DNA of 24,329 bases from Chloroflexota bacterium (GTDB lineage: Bacteria > Chloroflexota > Anaerolineae > Aggregatilineales > Phototrophicaceae), in the NCBI GenBank assembly GCA_026706395.1, contig JAPOYU010000043.1, forward strand, positions 1 through 24,329. Reading direction: 5' to 3'. Positions 15,929 to 23,756 of this stretch are shown one piece after another. Numbering within the stretch: the first letter of the stretch is position 1; every line of letters begins with the position of its first letter. The notes under the pieces are model-generated. The model saw only the letters and a program-made list of their open reading frames with translations. It did no database searches and was not told the origin of the DNA. Both the position numbers and the translations under genes were made by a program.

Positions 15929-16867
15929 TTAGGTAGCGGCCAGCAGCGCCACGTCATGCTGCGGCATGGGCTTCGGCGCATCGCCACAGGAGGTCTGCCG
16001 CGGCGCTGACATGTTCATGCTCACATCGGCGGAATGCTCGCGACCGGCGGAATCCTTGAAGCGGACCCGCCAGACATCGCCGCCAAGCTCCTCGACGGCG
16101 TCCAGGCGCAATTCATCAATCCGGTAGGCGCGGATGCGCTCGCGGATGACCGCCTCCGCCGCGCCGGCCGCCTGATGCGCCGCCGTATCCAACCGATGCC
16201 CGGCATAGGCGCCGCGCCCGCGATACTTGTGCGTCAGCATGAAACCGGCCCGCTGATTCATCACAATCATCTCAGCGTCCTGCGGATCGACATGCCCGTA
16301 CACGATGCCCTGCGGGAAGGCGATCATGGTCGCCGCCATGCGATGCCCGCCGATGTGCGTCGTCTGCCAGACCCGTTCCTCACCGGCCTGAGCCGCCAGC
16401 TCATGGTAAACCGGCGTGCCATGCGCGGCACAGCAGGGATCATGCCGTCCGTTCGTGCAGACGGTGTACAACTCGTCTATCTCGGTCATCTCTCGCCCGT
16501 TAATCCGCGGCGTCATGCCCGCCGCGAGACTGCTGATATCCAGCCCCAGCAAGTCATCGTAGTCGGCGAGCGCGGCATGATAGATGCGCGGCCTCGCCTG
16601 ATTCGTCATGGCGATGTAGAAGTTCTTCTCTTGCGATTGCGGCCGGCGGATGAATAGCACCTTGGCTCGCGGCGCGCTCTGCACATGGTCCAAATAAGGC
16701 GCGAAGCTGCCCGATGTCGCCGCGGATTTAACCGCCTCGCCGCCCCAGCCGCCATATTCCGGCAAGCTGCTCTCGATCAGAAAAAAGGTGTCGGCCGGCT
16801 TGAAGGTGCCCGCCAGCGTCTCTTCCGCCGCGCGCGATTCCTCGGCGCAGGTCATGGTCATTTCCAT
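15929..16867 (-). CDS. Sucrase/ferredoxin-like [2Fe-2S] protein (Apd1-like)
   Basis: The 312-residue protein matches the Suc_Fer-like family, a thioredoxin-fold ferredoxin. The cluster-binding region is visible: C137 and C145/C146 in VCTNGRHDPCCAAHG, then H171 and H175 in QTTHIGGHRMAATM. Yeast Apd1 uses two cysteines nine residues apart and two histidines four apart, and C137/C146 plus H171/H175 copy that spacing. A bis-histidinyl [2Fe-2S] cluster is therefore likely. GIVYGHVDP follows. A C-terminal domain of about 60 residues (from about 240) has no clear match. It is cytosolic. ATG 16867 has AAAGGG 8 nt upstream. It is probably cotranscribed with the VanW gene, which starts 11 nt later. Confidence 0.87.
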   Translation of the reverse strand: MEMTMTCAEESRAAEETLAGTFKPADTFFLIESSLPEYGGWGGEAVKSAATSGSFAPYLDHVQSAPRAKVLFIRRPQSQEKNFYIAMTNQARPRIYHAALADYDDLLGLDISSLAAGMTPRINGREMTEIDELYTVCTNGRHDPCCAAHGTPVYHELAAQAGEERVWQTTHIGGHRMAATMIAFPQGIVYGHVDPQDAEMIVMNQRAGFMLTHKYRGRGAYAGHRLDTAAHQAAGAAEAVIRERIRAYRIDELRLDAVEELGGDVWRVRFKDSAGREHSADVSMNMSAPRQTSCGDAPKPMPQHDVALLAAT

Positions 16868-17025
16868 GCGTCAGCCCTTTGCAATCTTTCGCTGTATTTT
16901 GCTCAAGTCTACCATGCCCGGCGCTGCTTTGGCACGCGCGTCGCGATTAATCCGCAACCACAACATCGTGCGTTCCGCAGCCGACGATATTCATACGCTC
17001 GCATCGCCCGCCTCCAAAACAGTGC

Positions 17026-17031
17026 TAGAGT
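17026..17031 (+). promoter_or_regulatory. Possible extended -10 of the AT-rich WD40 gene
   Basis: TGc directly precedes TAGAGT (17026-17031), but no good -35 is seen. Transcription would start near 17038, about 100 nt before ATG 17141. Confidence 0.25.
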
Positions 17032-17140
17032 CTGAATGGCAGCGGTGACAGGCAGCATCATTGTGCCAAGCCGGTGATGGAAGAGAGAACGCAAAGGGCT
17101 GATGCCACAGTTCTGAACGCGGATGGCGGGGAGATAACAC

Positions 17141-18190
17141 ATGCTTAGGAAAACAATCGTAGTCTTCGCTCTTATAACTGTCGCCAACATGAGTCAAAGT
17201 CATGATATTCTCAACCCTCCGGAATGTGAGCCGCATACGACGATTACTGCCGCGACTGTTCGTGACATTCGTATCTGCCCAGCAGAGCCTGACGAGGCAC
17301 TCGAAATTAGATGGCATAATATTGAGTCAAGTCTCGTAACACTACACTATGGCAATAAGAAAGTCACATCAAAACTATTCCTCAGCATTTGGGAAATTAG
17401 CGATAAAGGCACAAAAGCCAGAAGTCTTGCGGGCGACGAATCCTTTAGCCAAGTAGAGCTCCTACCAGACATGATCATCGTCGGAACGACAGACGGTAAA
17501 CTCCTGTTTTGGGACTTTTGGCAAGGAGAATTTCTCCGTGAAATCCCCGTGAGCGCCGGAGAGATAAGCGAGCTTCTGCTGCATCCAAGTAATCAATGGC
17601 TCCTAATAGGCATTGATAATGCACAGCATTTTCAATTCGACTTGGAGTCACAATCGCTGGTTGAAATCCAGTTGCAGGGCGCCGAAGAAGTGACGTTAAA
17701 CACTTTGACTTTTTCGGAAGATGGTCATTTGCTGGCCGGTGGAGGACGCGGGACTATCAGGATTTGGGATACTGGCTCTTGGGAGGAATGGGAGCCACAG
17801 CGTCTACCCCCTAAATTGGTCAAAGGTCTTCAATTCACGAAGGACAAGTCTCACCTGATTGTCATGGCCGATGCACCGGTGAGCCGTTGGTCATTGGCGA
17901 ACGAGCGTTTGACCTTCGTGCGCGAGTTGGAAGCTCTTCCCGACAAACGTCCTTGCGAATTCAATGATGGTGATATAAGCCCGGATGGCAGTTTGCTGAT
18001 GACGACAGACGGTTGCAGTCAGATACGAGCTTGGGACTTGACTCGAGACGCAGAAATATACATCCCTCAGCTGGACAGTTCAAATGATGATTTTCCCGGG
18101 ATGGCAACTCTGTTCCACCCGGATGGTCGTTTTCTTGCTGTGGCAGAGAAGGCCTTTCTGGGTTTGCTTTATGTTCACGAAGACGAGTAA
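17141..18190 (+). CDS. Secreted WD40-like beta-propeller protein, AT-rich
   Basis: The 349-residue protein starts with a probable signal peptide (MLRKTIVVFALITVANMSQS). Several WD40-like blades follow, seen in SVELL-type strands such as IIVGTTDGKLLFWDF, TLTFSEDGHLLAGGGRGTIRIWD, GLQFTKDKSHLIVMADAPVSRWS, DGDISPDGSLLMTTDGCSQIRAWD and LFHPDGRFLAVAE. It is shorter than a full seven-bladed propeller of regular repeats, so some blades are poorly conserved. Base use is strikingly richer in A+T than its neighbours. This suggests recent transfer or relaxed codon selection. GGGGAG lies 7 nt before ATG 17141. The ligand and role are unknown. It resembles the C-terminal third of the protein at 8013-10505 in general plan, not in close sequence. 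Confidence 0.78.
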   Translation: MLRKTIVVFALITVANMSQSHDILNPPECEPHTTITAATVRDIRICPAEPDEALEIRWHNIESSLVTLHYGNKKVTSKLFLSIWEISDKGTKARSLAGDESFSQVELLPDMIIVGTTDGKLLFWDFWQGEFLREIPVSAGEISELLLHPSNQWLLIGIDNAQHFQFDLESQSLVEIQLQGAEEVTLNTLTFSEDGHLLAGGGRGTIRIWDTGSWEEWEPQRLPPKLVKGLQFTKDKSHLIVMADAPVSRWSLANERLTFVRELEALPDKRPCEFNDGDISPDGSLLMTTDGCSQIRAWDLTRDAEIYIPQLDSSNDDFPGMATLFHPDGRFLAVAEKAFLGLLYVHEDE

Positions 18191-18308
18191 GTTGGATAGC
18201 CAAGCAAAATCATAGGAGGGGAAAATAGCAACAAAATGGAAAGTAAAAGGTGATTAGAATCGGGATGGCACGTATTCCGAGGACATAAGTTACCAGACCG
18301 AAATGCGC

Positions 18309-18314
18309 TACAAT
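18309..18314 (+). promoter_or_regulatory. Probable -10 box of the FetA-like gene
   Basis: TACAAT at 18309-18314 is near consensus and would give a start near 18321, 25 nt before ATG 18346. The -35 (TAAGTT, 18286-18291) is weak. Confidence 0.35.
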
Positions 18315-18345
18315 TGAGCCACTGACGATACGCACGGAACCACAA

Positions 18346-19086
18346 ATGCCCAAACTCTCCATCCGCAACCTCACCCTCAAGCGCGGCGGTGCAACCGTCC
18401 TGCGCGACATCTCCCTCGATGTCCCCGCCGGCGAACTGCTCGTCGTCATCGGGCCCAGCGGCGGCGGCAAAAGCTCGCTCCTGCGCTGCATCAACCGCCT
18501 CAACGACATCGATTCCGGCGCGATAGACCTCGACGGGCGATCGATCTACGGCCTGCCCGTGACCGAACTGCGTCGCAAGGTCGGCATGATGTTCCAGAAG
18601 ACCGCCGCCTTCGAAGGCAGCGTCGCCGACAACATCAGCTTCGGCGCGCGCTTGCGGGGCACTTCGCTGACCCGCGCCGAGATCCTCGCGCTGATGGCGC
18701 AAGTCTCGCTGGAAGCCGAGCTGGCCGACAAACCAGCCTCGGATCTGTCCGGCGGGCAAGAACAGCGTCTGGCCATCGCCCGCGCCCTGGCGCTGAATCC
18801 ATCGCTGCTGCTGCTCGACGAACCGACTTCATCGCTCGATCCTATCGCCACCAGCCGCGTCGAAGACTCGCTGATGCGGCTGCGCCAGCAGAATGACCTG
18901 ACGATGATTTGGGTTTCGCATTCGATTGAGCAGGCGCGCCGCATCGGCAGCCGCGTCCTCTTGCTTGATGGCGGGCGGATCATCCGCGAGGACACTGTCG
19001 CCGCCATGCTCGATCCCGAAACCGGCGACAGACGCGCGCTCGCCTTCGCCGAGGGCGACCAAGCCGGTCTATCCGAGAGCAGCTAA
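18346..19086 (+). CDS. ABC transporter ATP-binding protein, FetA/YbbL-like
   Basis: The 246-residue ATPase has Walker [10 protein letters not shown] (36-44), Q-loop MMFQ (81-84), signature [14 protein letters not shown] (134-147), Walker B LLLLDEP with E159, and switch histidine H192 in WVSHS. The D-loop is SSLDP. Its small size and the text [22 protein letters not shown] fit the group containing FetA (YbbL) and the phosphate-type ATPases. The FetB-like permease at 20995-21768 is the likely partner; FetAB in Escherichia coli is linked to iron export and oxidative-stress resistance. The two genes are about 1.9 kb apart here. The TAA stop overlaps the convergent trmD stop by 3 nt. ATG 18346 has only a GGAA upstream. 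Confidence 0.85.
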   Translation: MPKLSIRNLTLKRGGATVLRDISLDVPAGELLVVIGPSGGGKSSLLRCINRLNDIDSGAIDLDGRSIYGLPVTELRRKVGMMFQKTAAFEGSVADNISFGARLRGTSLTRAEILALMAQVSLEAELADKPASDLSGGQEQRLAIARALALNPSLLLLDEPTSSLDPIATSRVEDSLMRLRQQNDLTMIWVSHSIEQARRIGSRVLLLDGGRIIREDTVAAMLDPETGDRRALAFAEGDQAGLSESS

Positions 19087-19817
19087 TCAACCTCGCCCGC
19101 TTCAAGCCCCGCTAGGTACTCGCGGTCGGCCTCGCTCAACTCCGCCTGCTCCAGCAAGTCAGGCCGCCGCAGCCAAGTCCGCTTCAAAGCCTGCTGCCGG
19201 CGCCAGCGCGCCACCTCGGCGTGATGCCCGCTCGTCAGCACTTCGGGCACGGTCAAGCCAGCCACCTCCGCCGGCCGCGTGTAGTGCGGTCCCTCGAGCA
19301 AGCCATCGGCGTGGCTGTCGCGTTCCTGCGCGCCTTCCGCGCCCAGTACACCGGGGATCAACCGCACGACCGCGTCGATCAGCACCATCGCCGCCAGCTC
19401 ACCGCCGGTAAGCACATAATCGCCGATGCTGATCTCGTCGCTTATCGCCAACTCACGGGCGCGCTCGTCGACGCCTTCATAATGCCCGCAGACCAGAATC
19501 AGCCGCTCCTGACGGGAAAGCTCCAGCGCGACCGCGTGCGTCAGCAGGCGCCCCTGTGGCGACAGCAGGATCACCGGCGTTTCGGGGGCCGGACGCAAGG
19601 CGTCGATCGCCCGCAAAAGCACATCGGCCTTGAGGATCATACCGCCGCCGCCGCCGTAGGGACTGTCATCGACCTTGCGATGTTTGTCCCCGCTGTGCTC
19701 GCGGATGTCCTGCGCGCTGAAGTGCAGCAGGCCATGTTCGCGCGCCTTCCACATCATACTCTCCGACATGACGCCGGCGAACATATCCGGAAAGAGCGTC
19801 AAGACCTCGATTTTCAT
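19083..19817 (-). CDS. trmD: tRNA (guanine(37)-N1)-methyltransferase
   Basis: The 244-residue protein is TrmD, a trefoil-knot (SPOUT) enzyme that uses S-adenosylmethionine to methylate G37 of tRNAs with a G at position 36, preventing frameshifting. Family motifs are all present: [82 protein letters not shown] and [14 protein letters not shown]. The knot cofactor loop and the essential arginine and aspartate (VDER and SIGDYVL) are intact, and the length is close to the usual 240-255. It follows the GNAT gene by 18 nt and is probably cotranscribed with it. The usual neighbours rpsP, rimM and rplS are absent. No strong ribosome binding site precedes ATG 19817. Confidence 0.97.
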   Translation of the reverse strand: MKIEVLTLFPDMFAGVMSESMMWKAREHGLLHFSAQDIREHSGDKHRKVDDSPYGGGGGMILKADVLLRAIDALRPAPETPVILLSPQGRLLTHAVALELSRQERLILVCGHYEGVDERARELAISDEISIGDYVLTGGELAAMVLIDAVVRLIPGVLGAEGAQERDSHADGLLEGPHYTRPAEVAGLTVPEVLTSGHHAEVARWRRQQALKRTWLRRPDLLEQAELSEADREYLAGLEAGEVD

Positions 19818-19835
19818 AACAGGAACGCGGCGGAT

Positions 19836-20264
19836 TCAAATCGAATCGCGGGTCTGCAAGAAGAAGGCTTTCTTCAAGTTGGGCAGCGTGAAGTCGAAAC
19901 CGCAGGACATGAAGAAGTCTTCCGCCACACTGATCGCCATAATCTCGTAGATGCCTTCCCGCTTCGCCAGCTCGACGCAAGCCGCCACCAACTGCTTGCC
20001 GATGCCCAAGCCTTGTGTAGCTGGATCGACCGCCAGGCTGCGAATCTCGCAGAGTTTCTTGCTATAGATCTCCAGCGCGGCGCAACCCACGATCGCGCCA
20101 TCCAGCCGCACGATGAACGATGTCTCCAGCAGATCTTCCAACTCATCAAATGTGCGCGGCAACAGATCGCCGCTGTCGACGAAGGGCTTGATGAAATCGG
20201 AGATCTCGACGAGGTCATCCGCCGTTGCTTTGGCCACTCGAATCTTGGCCGATGTCTCATTCAC
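19836..20264 (-). CDS. GNAT-family N-acetyltransferase, N-acetylglutamate synthase-like
   Basis: From GTG 20264 the protein has 142 residues, a single GNAT domain. It contains the acetyl-CoA loop AVDPATQGLGIGKQLVAACVE (R/Q-x-x-G-x-G/A type), the strand EIRSL, and the C-terminal FFMSCGFDFTLPNLKK. The opening FIKPFVDSGDLLPRTFDELE and the block IVGCAALEIYSKKLCEIRSLAV resemble short ArgA-type N-acetylglutamate synthases, the first step of arginine synthesis. Substrate assignment from this alone is tentative. GTG 20264 is chosen because GGGAGG sits 6 nt upstream and the divergent promoter at 20297-20324 lies just beyond; a TTG at 20324 would fall inside that promoter. trmD follows 18 nt later. Confidence 0.82.
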   Translation of the reverse strand: MNETSAKIRVAKATADDLVEISDFIKPFVDSGDLLPRTFDELEDLLETSFIVRLDGAIVGCAALEIYSKKLCEIRSLAVDPATQGLGIGKQLVAACVELAKREGIYEIMAISVAEDFFMSCGFDFTLPNLKKAFFLQTRDSI

Positions 20265-20296
20265 CGCGCGCCTCCCGGCGTCGTCAATACAGTCTA

Positions 20297-20324
20297 AGTG
20301 TAGCAGGTCGCCCAATGTTGGCAA
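20297..20324 (-). promoter_or_regulatory. Extended -10 promoter of the GNAT-trmD operon
   Basis: Minus strand: TTGCCA (20324-20319), a 16-nt spacer, and TACACT (20302-20297) preceded by TGc. The start near 20290 leaves a leader of about 25 nt to GTG 20264. Its -10 block CTGCTACACT is the exact mirror of that of the plus-strand promoter at 20329-20358. Confidence 0.65.
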
Positions 20325-20328
20325 CAGT

Positions 20329-20358
20329 TTGTAGACGCAGCGCCAATTCTGCTACACT
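20329..20358 (+). promoter_or_regulatory. Extended -10 promoter of the YjjX-FetB genes
   Basis: Plus strand: TTGTAG (20329-20334), an 18-nt spacer, and TACACT (20353-20358) preceded by TGc. The start near 20365 leaves about 27 nt to ATG 20392. It is divergent from and closely abuts the GNAT promoter. Confidence 0.6.
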
Positions 20359-20391
20359 CACATCCCACCAACCTACAGAGAGCGCCTGACC

Positions 20392-20925
20392 ATGCTCCAA
20401 ATCACAGTCGCCTCCCGCAATCCGGTCAAACTCCGCGCCGCCCGCGCCGCCTTCCAGCGCATCTTCCCCGGGCGGTCCTTTACTGTAAACGGCGTCAGCG
20501 TGCCTTCCGGCGTGCCCGACCAGCCGCGCTCGGTCGCCGAAACCATGTGTGGCGCCCGCAACCGCGCTGATAAGGCCCGCGCCGCGCAACCGGACTCGGA
20601 TTATTGGGTCGGTATCGAAGGCGGCATCGAAGACACAGAGCAAGGCATGAGCTGCTTCGCCCGCGTCCATATCATCGACCGCGCCGGCCAGGTCGGCATC
20701 GGCCAGACCGCCGTCTTCTATCTGCCTCATCAAGTCGCCGAGCTGGTCCGCCAGGGCCTGGAATTGGGCCATGCCGATGACATCGTCTTCCAACGCGACA
20801 ACTCCAAGCAGGCCAACGGCGCCATCGGCATCCTGACCGACGATGTCATCGACCGCGAAGCCTACTACATCCACGCCGTCATCATGGCGCTCGTTCCCTT
20901 CAAGAACCCGAGCCTGACCTGGTAA
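20392..20925 (+). CDS. Inosine/xanthosine triphosphatase, YjjX/DUF84 family
   Basis: The 177-residue protein has the marks of the DUF84 house-cleaning NTPases: ASRNPVKLRAARAAF (7-21), GVPDQPRSVAETMCGARNRA (40-59), WVGIEGGIE (72-80), FARVHIID (89-96) and GAIGILTDDVIDRE (143-156). These enzymes hydrolyse ITP and XTP (and the deoxy forms) to the monophosphates and so keep deaminated purines out of nucleic acids. The length is typical. It has its own divergent promoter and an AGAGAG site upstream of ATG 20392. The FetB gene follows 69 nt later on the same strand. Confidence 0.92.
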   Translation: MLQITVASRNPVKLRAARAAFQRIFPGRSFTVNGVSVPSGVPDQPRSVAETMCGARNRADKARAAQPDSDYWVGIEGGIEDTEQGMSCFARVHIIDRAGQVGIGQTAVFYLPHQVAELVRQGLELGHADDIVFQRDNSKQANGAIGILTDDVIDREAYYIHAVIMALVPFKNPSLTW

Positions 20926-20994
20926 TCGGCGCGAGGGCCGCGAATCCGCTAGAATCCCCAGTTGATCGTTTCCCACAGCGCAAGGAGGAGCGCC

Positions 20995-21768
20995 ATGCCT
21001 GATTTCTTCGTTGGCCTTCAAGGCATTGAACGCGTGCTGCTGTCAATCGCCTTCGTCTTCATCGCCGCCGCCATCTCGCGCTGGCAAAGTTCGGACCTGG
21101 AAAAGGACCTCGCCATCGCGGCAGTGCGCAGCTTCATCCAGCTCATCGCCATCGGCTACGTGCTTGAGCTCGTCTTCGAGATGGACTACCCGATTTTCAC
21201 CATCGCCATCCTGCTGGTGATGATCACCATCGGCGGCCACACCAGCGGAAAGCGCGCGGTGCAAACCCCCAACGGCGTCATGGTCGCCTTCCTGGCGATC
21301 GGCATCGGCTCCGGCCTGACCATCGCCATCCTCGTACTGCTCGGCGTCTTCGATTTCGTCCCGCAGGACATTATCCCCATCGGCGGCATGATCGTCGGCA
21401 CCTCCATGACCACCGCCACTCTGGTCATCACCCGCCTCAGCAGCGACTTCCACGACCAGCGCGACCTCATCGAAAGCAAGCTCGCCCTCGGCGCGACCAG
21501 CCGCCAAGCCTCACTCTACCAATTCCAGCGCACCATCACGGGGGCGATGACGCCCATCATCGACACCACCAAGACGGTCGGCCTGATCAAGCTGCCCGGC
21601 GCCATGACCGGCATGATCCTCGCCGGCGCGTCGCCGCTGGAAGCGGTGCAGCTGCAAATCATTGTGATGTACATGCTGGTGGGCGCGGCGACGTTTACCG
21701 GGTTGATCGCCGCCTGGCTGACCTATCGCCAGTTTTTCACGCCTGCCCATCAGTTGGTTTTGGAGTGA
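20995..21768 (+). CDS. ABC transporter permease, FetB/UPF0014 family
   Basis: The 257-residue protein is almost entirely hydrophobic, with about seven membrane spans. It carries the family block AIAAVRSFIQLIAIGYVLELVF, IGGMIVGTSMTTATLVITRL and ESKLALGATSRQASLYQFQRTITGAMTPIIDTTKTVGLIKLPGAMTGMILAGASP. The segment ELALGA-type (SKLALGATSRQA) is the coupling helix that meets the ATPase. UPF0014 members pair with FetA-type ATPases and in Escherichia coli have been linked to iron export. The likely ATPase is at 18346-19086. ATG 20995 is preceded by AAGGAGGAG with 4-5 nt spacing, a very strong site; a TTG at 20962 is therefore rejected. Confidence 0.93.
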   Translation: MPDFFVGLQGIERVLLSIAFVFIAAAISRWQSSDLEKDLAIAAVRSFIQLIAIGYVLELVFEMDYPIFTIAILLVMITIGGHTSGKRAVQTPNGVMVAFLAIGIGSGLTIAILVLLGVFDFVPQDIIPIGGMIVGTSMTTATLVITRLSSDFHDQRDLIESKLALGATSRQASLYQFQRTITGAMTPIIDTTKTVGLIKLPGAMTGMILAGASPLEAVQLQIIVMYMLVGAATFTGLIAAWLTYRQFFTPAHQLVLE

Positions 21769-21781
21769 GGAGGAGTACTAA

Positions 21782-22300
21782 CTAGCGTTCTTCGCGACAG
21801 AGAACTTCCAGCTTGACTCCGGCCGCTTCAAGCTGTGATTCAAATGCCAGCCAACATCTGTCGGCTGCATTTACAATAGGCGCATCTATACCAGCCTCCT
21901 TTTTGAATCGAACCGCAAGTGCGACCCACTTCTTGTCGTCGGGGTCGAATCGTTCGCAGCGCCTAACACGGGTAGACCAGGTATCGCTGTTGTCTGGGTA
22001 GTCGACGAATTGGCCTGATTCGTTCTGCTGCAGCTCAAGACAGTGAACACGCCCAGCAACCGTGTGATACTGAAGCATGTAGAGCATGAATTGTTCAGCA
22101 AGCGAACCTCGGAAATCTGGATGAATGCGTCGATTGTATTCGCGCAGCACATCTCTTTTGGCGTCAATGACGACCTTTACTTGTCCTGCTAAGACCGCCT
22201 TTAGAACTGCGACACAGCTAAGTTGACATTGTTTGGATGCGTCGGAATTTAGCCCTGCTGCGGTAAGCGGTACATTGGTGTCTATGATTTTTGATCGCAT
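21782..22300 (-). CDS. PIN-like nuclease partner of the adjacent AAA ATPase
   Basis: The 172-residue protein has a PIN-like acidic pattern: D7 in IIDTNVPLT, E54 in DVLREYNRR, D121/D122 in FDPDDKKWVALAVRF, and D147 in IVNAADRCWLAF. The helices after IDTNV (CVAVLKAVLAGQVKVVIDA) and the closing strand VKLEVLC also fit the fold. PIN domains cleave RNA, or less often DNA, using divalent metal ions. It starts 4 nt after the stop of the ATPase gene and has no good ribosome binding site of its own, so translation probably depends on the ATPase. Base use is AT-richer than the flanking genes. A nuclease role is inferred from motifs; it is not one of the short VapC-type toxins, which are about 130 residues and pair with an antitoxin. 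Confidence 0.75.
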   Translation of the reverse strand: MRSKIIDTNVPLTAAGLNSDASKQCQLSCVAVLKAVLAGQVKVVIDAKRDVLREYNRRIHPDFRGSLAEQFMLYMLQYHTVAGRVHCLELQQNESGQFVDYPDNSDTWSTRVRRCERFDPDDKKWVALAVRFKKEAGIDAPIVNAADRCWLAFESQLEAAGVKLEVLCREER

Positions 22301-22304
22301 TATT

Positions 22305-23663
22305 TCAATTGACTTGGCGTTCTAGTCCGGCATCAAAAGCCGCAACCATGTCCCCAGCCAGGTCGCCGAAGAAGTCGTCGGGCCAATTGGCTATGTTGCC
22401 GAACATATCAATCTCAAGGGGCGTTAGCTCCGATTCGCCGTTAGTCATCTCACAAAAGTAAAGCGCAACATCCTCAGGCGCAAAATCTTCTTCTGCGATC
22501 CGACGTTGCAACCGCCTAAGTAAGTGCTCGCTATGACTTTCGAGCAAGATCTGCAAGTTTCGATTCTTGATGACATCAATGAACACATCTGCCAAACCTG
22601 CCTGGACGGAAGGATGCAGGTGCAATTCGGGCTGTTCAAGGATAATAGTCGAGCCTTCCGGTACATTGTAGCAGAGCACAAGGACAGGCAGTACTTGTGA
22701 GACGCCGATACCCATGTCGGTAATAAGCACCTCGTGGCTGCGCCTGTTTCGTTTGAATTTAACCTGATAGAGGGTCGACCCGTCGGTAACCGGCTCAACC
22801 CTGAATGAACTTGCCAGATTAAGCTCTACTAGCGAAAGAGCAACTCGAGAATCAAGTCTGTTCTTTTTGCTCTTTCTTCGCGAGCTATATACTTTCTTGT
22901 CCCCGCTGGCCAGAATAGCTGGAATCGCAAGCTCACCTTTGATACCCACATGACTAGGCTGCTCACCGCCCCAGCGATATTCGCGTTGAGGAAATTCTCT
23001 CAGCGGACCCAAATAAAACACATCACTGAACTGTTTCTCCAACATGTGTTCCAGAAACTGTAGAACAAACGCTTCGTTGTACACCTGATAGACCCCGTGA
23101 CTGAATCCATAGCATCTAGTAGGTCTAATATCGACCTTAGGTCTGCCACGTGGACGCGTAAACTCATCTCCGTTCCGGGTTGCGTAAAGGTTATAACGTC
23201 CCTTCTCTTGCCTTGACAATCGAGCACTAAATGCATCTCTGTCGAAGTATCGAAGAGAGTCTACGTAAACCGTATCACTGTCAGCATGAATCGTCGTTTC
23301 AAACGACATATCTGAGAAGTCGAAGTACTGTTTATGTATAAGCTGGGCAAACGAGTCAAGTGGTTGGTGCGCCTGAATCCTCATTGTAAGAGTCATTTCG
23401 GTGGTGTTACGATGCGTAATCTCATGGGGTGCGCCAAGGTTCACATAGGCCTGTTGTATCGTGCCAGCAGGTTGAAGACTACCGGTTTTCAACACTAGGT
23501 TCGGATCATTTGACTCCGTCGTCTGCTTGAGCAACAGCAACATCTGCAACAGACTGCTCTTGCCCGAACTGTTCGCACCAAAGAAACCCGTCAGCGGCGC
23601 CATCCGCACTGGTCCCGTCTCTCGCCAGGACTTGAAATTCGTCATGCTGATTTGCTTGAACAT
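22305..23663 (-). CDS. SMC/OLD-like AAA ATPase with DUF3696-type C-terminus
   Basis: The 452-residue protein begins MFKQISMTNFKSWRETG, the strand-turn typical of RecF/OLD-like ATPases. Walker A is GANSSGKSS (29-37). A long insert (about 75-260) carries FYLGPLREFPQREYRW (216-231), a mark of DUF3696 proteins. The ABC-like signature region is ITDMGIGVSQVLPVL (314-328), Walker B IILEQPELHLHP (340-351) with E343/E346, and the switch segment ILLESHSEHLLRRLQRRI (372-389). All nucleotide-binding elements are intact, so an active dimeric ATPase is expected. It has no fused TOPRIM domain, unlike OLD proteins. The PIN-like gene that follows after 4 nt is the probable effector. AGAGAG lies 8 nt before ATG 23663. 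Its lower G+C suggests transfer. Confidence 0.85.
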   Translation of the reverse strand: MFKQISMTNFKSWRETGPVRMAPLTGFFGANSSGKSSLLQMLLLLKQTTESNDPNLVLKTGSLQPAGTIQQAYVNLGAPHEITHRNTTEMTLTMRIQAHQPLDSFAQLIHKQYFDFSDMSFETTIHADSDTVYVDSLRYFDRDAFSARLSRQEKGRYNLYATRNGDEFTRPRGRPKVDIRPTRCYGFSHGVYQVYNEAFVLQFLEHMLEKQFSDVFYLGPLREFPQREYRWGGEQPSHVGIKGELAIPAILASGDKKVYSSRRKSKKNRLDSRVALSLVELNLASSFRVEPVTDGSTLYQVKFKRNRRSHEVLITDMGIGVSQVLPVLVLCYNVPEGSTIILEQPELHLHPSVQAGLADVFIDVIKNRNLQILLESHSEHLLRRLQRRIAEEDFAPEDVALYFCEMTNGESELTPLEIDMFGNIANWPDDFFGDLAGDMVAAFDAGLERQVN

Positions 23664-23756
23664 TTCGATGCTCTCTGCTCAGTGGCAAGCAACTGCCGGA
23701 CATGCCTGCATCTTATCATGGCAAGCGCCATATTAGAATTCAATTTCCTTTCTGCA

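Noticed and set aside
19221..20297. 358-residue frame on the plus strand
   Set aside because: It is antisense to trmD and the GNAT gene, both of which have clear family motifs.
20265..20324. Longer GNAT start at TTG 20324
   Set aside because: The codons would lie within the promoter itself, and GTG 20264 has GGGAGG at good spacing.
21782..22300. Classical VapC toxin of a toxin-antitoxin pair
   Set aside because: The partner is a 452-residue ATPase rather than a small DNA-binding antitoxin, and the protein is longer than typical VapC.
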